Below are positions 61,001 to 64,000 of a DNA stretch of 64,000 nucleotides, piece after piece. The first letter of the stretch is position 1. Every line of letters starts with the position of its first letter. Below the pieces are notes generated by a model. It saw nothing but the letters and a program-made list of their open reading frames with translations, had not been told where the DNA came from and ran no database searches. This DNA is from Eopsaltria australis (taxonomy: Eukaryota > Chordata > Aves > Passeriformes > Petroicidae). Position numbers and translations under genes: made by a program. The stretch covers positions 7,661,001-7,725,000 of the forward strand of contig JAVTVJ010000012.1 of NCBI GenBank assembly GCA_034509425.1, written 5' to 3'.

Positions 61001-62706
61001 TTCATACAACCCAGTCAATAACTGTGATGACTCTGACAAAAGGTATTATCTCTGTATAAAATGATTATAACTCAAATGGAGAAGAACAGTGTGGTTGGAC
61101 TATAGTGAGAACTGAAAGAAGAAGGAAAATATGAACTAGTTCAGAGAGAAATACTGTCCTGATCACAGGACCTTTGTATAAGGGAAAGGGCTCATTACAT
61201 TGTAAAGTTTTGATTTCGTTCAGATCTGATGATGATGATGTTTGAGTCAGTCCATGTTTGACCTCTGATTTTCAGCCATCAATATTTTAGAAACTTTTCT
61301 ACTAAAGATGACCTCCAAAATGTTGCAAATGTCACCAAAGCTGAATTTTGCTATCATTCTGAAAGAGCAGATTTAGTCCAAGGATTCTACTTAATCTGAT
61401 GTGAAAAATAATTTCAACATTAGAGGCTGCTTCAGGTCAAAACACAGAATCCGTAAGTTTCTCCAGCCACTAAATCATTAAATTTCAGTCTTTTAATCCT
61501 CATAAGTTTTAAAGACCCAGCTGGCAAAGCCCAGAGTAGCATGGTTTGATTTTGTTGGCCATACATTGAGTGAGAACATCCCTTTTGGAGAGAAAGGCTG
61601 CCTCAAAGCATCATTAAATTAAAAAGCAAATAAGTAATAGGAGATGTCAAATCCATTGAAAACTGCTCTAGGGTTGTTTTGAGACATATCATAACAAGGC
61701 ACAGTTTGGATGAAGGAATGAAATATGAGGATAAATCCCAGCTGTTTCTTTTTCAACAATAAACCTTCTGTTAATGTTAGAGAGGGTTTATCAAAGAAAT
61801 AAAGGAGGTCTGCAACTGTGGGGCCATCAAGAACTGAAAATATGATACACACAGAACATGTGCTCATGAAAAAAATTCCCTAAGTTAAATTTAGACCTGA
61901 ATACCTGGTTTAGCATTTTGTTTTACTGAAGATTTCTATCATGTTAATGCTGTGCGGATTTTCCCTTCCCTTTTGTACATGATGGATTTGTAAACACAGC
62001 AGAACAAACCTGAAGTAGAATTTCTTGTACTTCTCAGCAATTTTTATTATTGTAGCTCATGAGCAGAGAAAGAAGTTTAATTCAAAAACTAACTACTCTG
62101 AAAACAGTTGTCACTGCCTTGCACCTCCTCCCAGTACACATTTCAATTTTTGCTGTTCAAACAGTTTAGAAAGTTTAGGCTGTTCTGATTTGCAGAGTGA
62201 TTTTCCCCCCATCTCCAACTTTCTCAAGACAACAGATGCCTATGAAGAAATGACATATATGAAGGTCTTAAATCTAAGTGTTAAACAAACATAAGCCAGT
62301 TTGTTCCTCTCTTTGTAGTCACTGGACAGATGAAAGATCAGTTTCCAAATCTCTATTCTGTTTAACTTGGAATAAAATCTGAAAATGGGGTGATTCACAT
62401 GCCTGCATACAAAGAGGCTACAAGTTTATTGAATAATGTTGATTTAGAGTATTTATCTTTATGAAACTATTTCCAGTTAGTATAAATACTTAAATAAATA
62501 TCGAATCTGAATCTTCCATCTTTGGAAATAATATCAGTTTTGAGGTTTATGTCAATCTCACAACTCCTTCTCCCTCTCCTTGTGAATACTTGCTGTTCTT
62601 CTCAAATCTTTAATTCTTCAGGATTTTGATCTTCATGAAACCGCCCAGCTCTTGTTCCCTTAATGTGACTCTGGTGTCAGGAGGCACCAGAAGCCTCCTG
62701 TGTCCC

Positions 62707-62770
62707 TAAACCAAGATGATAACTTTCTGATTCACCAGAAGCCTAAACCAAGATGATAACTTTCTGATTC
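62707..62770. repeat. 27-nt direct repeat, near-tandem
   Basis: The same 27 nt (starting TAAACCAAGATGATAACTTT) occurs at 62707-62733 and 62744-62770. CACCAGAAGCCT also precedes each copy, so this is a recent local duplication with a small deletion. Confidence 0.9.
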
Positions 62771-63725
62771 TAACAGCAAAGCACATAAATCTTTCACAAC
62801 ACAAGTCACAGCTGGATCTACACTTTTTCTGTGTGTATTGTAGTGTGTTTGCTCAAAATGTTTTGACAACTGAGGAGGAAAATATTCAAACAGGAGAAAA
62901 CTGACCACAAGCTCACTCACCCTGTAAGACTGATGGGATATTTTGGTTTGCTTTCTTTGGCATCTCCCTTATGAGAACAGATAAGGTTAACCATGAGTGC
63001 TCATTGATCAGAGCTCAGCCAACAACTAGCATTTAGGTTAGTGTCAGGAGAGTGAGAAATCTGGCAGTTGCAGTAGGAGTGGGACTGCAAAAGCACTGTA
63101 GGAATCAAGAACAGTCATCCACATGAATTCATCCTTGAGAACATGATCATGGGAACCATGCATGGAGTAAGATTCAGCCCACACCTAGACTTCAGGTTAG
63201 GGCTGGAGGAGTCACAGGCTGTGTCTGCTCTTTCAGAGATAGGGGGAGCCCTGTCAGGCCCGTGCATGTGTTAGTCACGCTTTTGACACTGAGTCTCACC
63301 AGTCCTCTGTGTTTCCCCATGTATGTGATATTGGGTCAGCCTACTTTTGCATACTGCTATCTTGGAATTTGTTGTCAGCATTTGCTTTCAGAAAGCTCTG
63401 AGCCTTACACTGAGCTTAAGGTCTATCTACAGCCATGTCTGACTTGGGATCTTTTGGGTTTTGTTTACTTGATTTTACTTGATTTGGTTCAAAATGATGT
63501 TTTATATTCTCTATTGTTAGCTGGAAGGCCTCCTGTGAATAGGAGCTATGATCAGATTGTGGTTTGCTTACATTTTTGAGATTTGCAGAGTTTATGCTCG
63601 ACATTGGATCAGTTGCTAAGATGACCTTCTATTAACATAATTTATTCCTGTTCCTGGCTGGTTCACTGCCTAGTTTGGTAATATCTCTCCCCAGTTAACT
63701 GTCTTGCAAGCCAAATTACACATTT

Positions 63726-63770
63726 GTGCTTGGAGTGAAAGCAGCCAAAGCAGTGCTTGGAGTGAAAGCA
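63726..63770. repeat. 18-nt direct repeat
   Basis: GTGCTTGGAGTGAAAGCA at 63726-63743 and again at 63753-63770, period 27 nt. Confidence 0.9.
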
Positions 63771-64000
63771 CATCCTGCCCCAGGAACCTCACAGTCCCTG
63801 GGGTCAGTCTGCTGGACAACCCTGTCTTTTCCTGTGCATCCCTTAACACTCCTGCACTATAAATGATCACAATTTACACAAATTAACAGGAGTACAAAGA
63901 TACATAAGAGACTAGAAATTTCCTGAGTTTTATAATATAACATGTAGATGGACCAAGTTGGAACAGTGTCAAAGGTGGTTGTATCTACTCCCTGAACTCT

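Larger units (their letters stand above)
55001..64000. other. Upstream of BDKRB2, unassigned
   Basis: Likely 5' intron(s) and promoter region of BDKRB2. No recognisable coding gene. A GC-richer stretch at 57.49-57.85 kb, short direct repeats at 62707-62770 and 63726-63770, and a possible minus-strand exon donor (CAGG|GTGAGTGAG) at 62921/62920 are the only landmarks. Confidence 0.6.

Noticed and set aside
62921..63060. Possible BDKRB2 non-coding first exon (minus) ending at GGGTGAGTGAG
   Set aside because: Donor is good but no TATA, CpG island or exon start is visible; left as a landmark only.
1..64000. tRNA, rRNA, CRISPR array, bacterial-type operon or origin
   Set aside because: None seen; the window is ordinary vertebrate nuclear DNA.

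Overview
The window is nuclear DNA from a bird. The reasons are vertebrate split genes with short exons, several CR1-type LINE 3' ends, a degraded avian endogenous-retrovirus (ERV) LTR family, and a gene order known from vertebrates: ATG2B tail-to-tail with a bradykinin-receptor pair (human 14q32.2 has the same arrangement). The LTR family looks like one that is abundant in Neoaves, so a neoavian, possibly passerine, bird is more likely than a galliform. That is inference, not proof.

Layout. Positions 1-14254 (+) hold the last 16 coding exons of ATG2B, the autophagy lipid-transfer protein. Every splice junction keeps the frame and together they encode about 761 C-terminal residues. The gene enters from the left edge, so its N-terminal two thirds lie outside. 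A 3'UTR follows 14254 with several poly(A) signals, the most distal near 18465. Positions 18.5-43.9 kb are a long intergenic interval with CR1 tails, two ERV LTRs (both minus), a remnant of ERV internal sequence, a large polypyrimidine tract and a few exon-like open segments I cannot assign. Positions 44724-45806 (-) are an intact single-exon BDKRB1 (bradykinin receptor B1-like, 360 aa). Positions 53840-54982 (-) are an intact single-exon BDKRB2 (B2/ornithokinin receptor, 380 aa). Positions 55-64 kb lie upstream of BDKRB2 and probably hold its 5' introns and non-coding first exon(s); no coding gene is convincing there.

Function. BDKRB1 and BDKRB2 are tandem class A GPCR paralogues of the kallikrein-kinin system. 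ATG2B is an unrelated neighbour (phagophore expansion) kept next to them by old synteny. The most testable biological points are the ligand-selectivity residues of the two kinin receptors, where the TM3 position that sets B1/B2 preference in mammals differs in both proteins, and a weak but phase-compatible set of orphan exon-like segments between ATG2B and BDKRB1. I found no convincing new multi-gene system.
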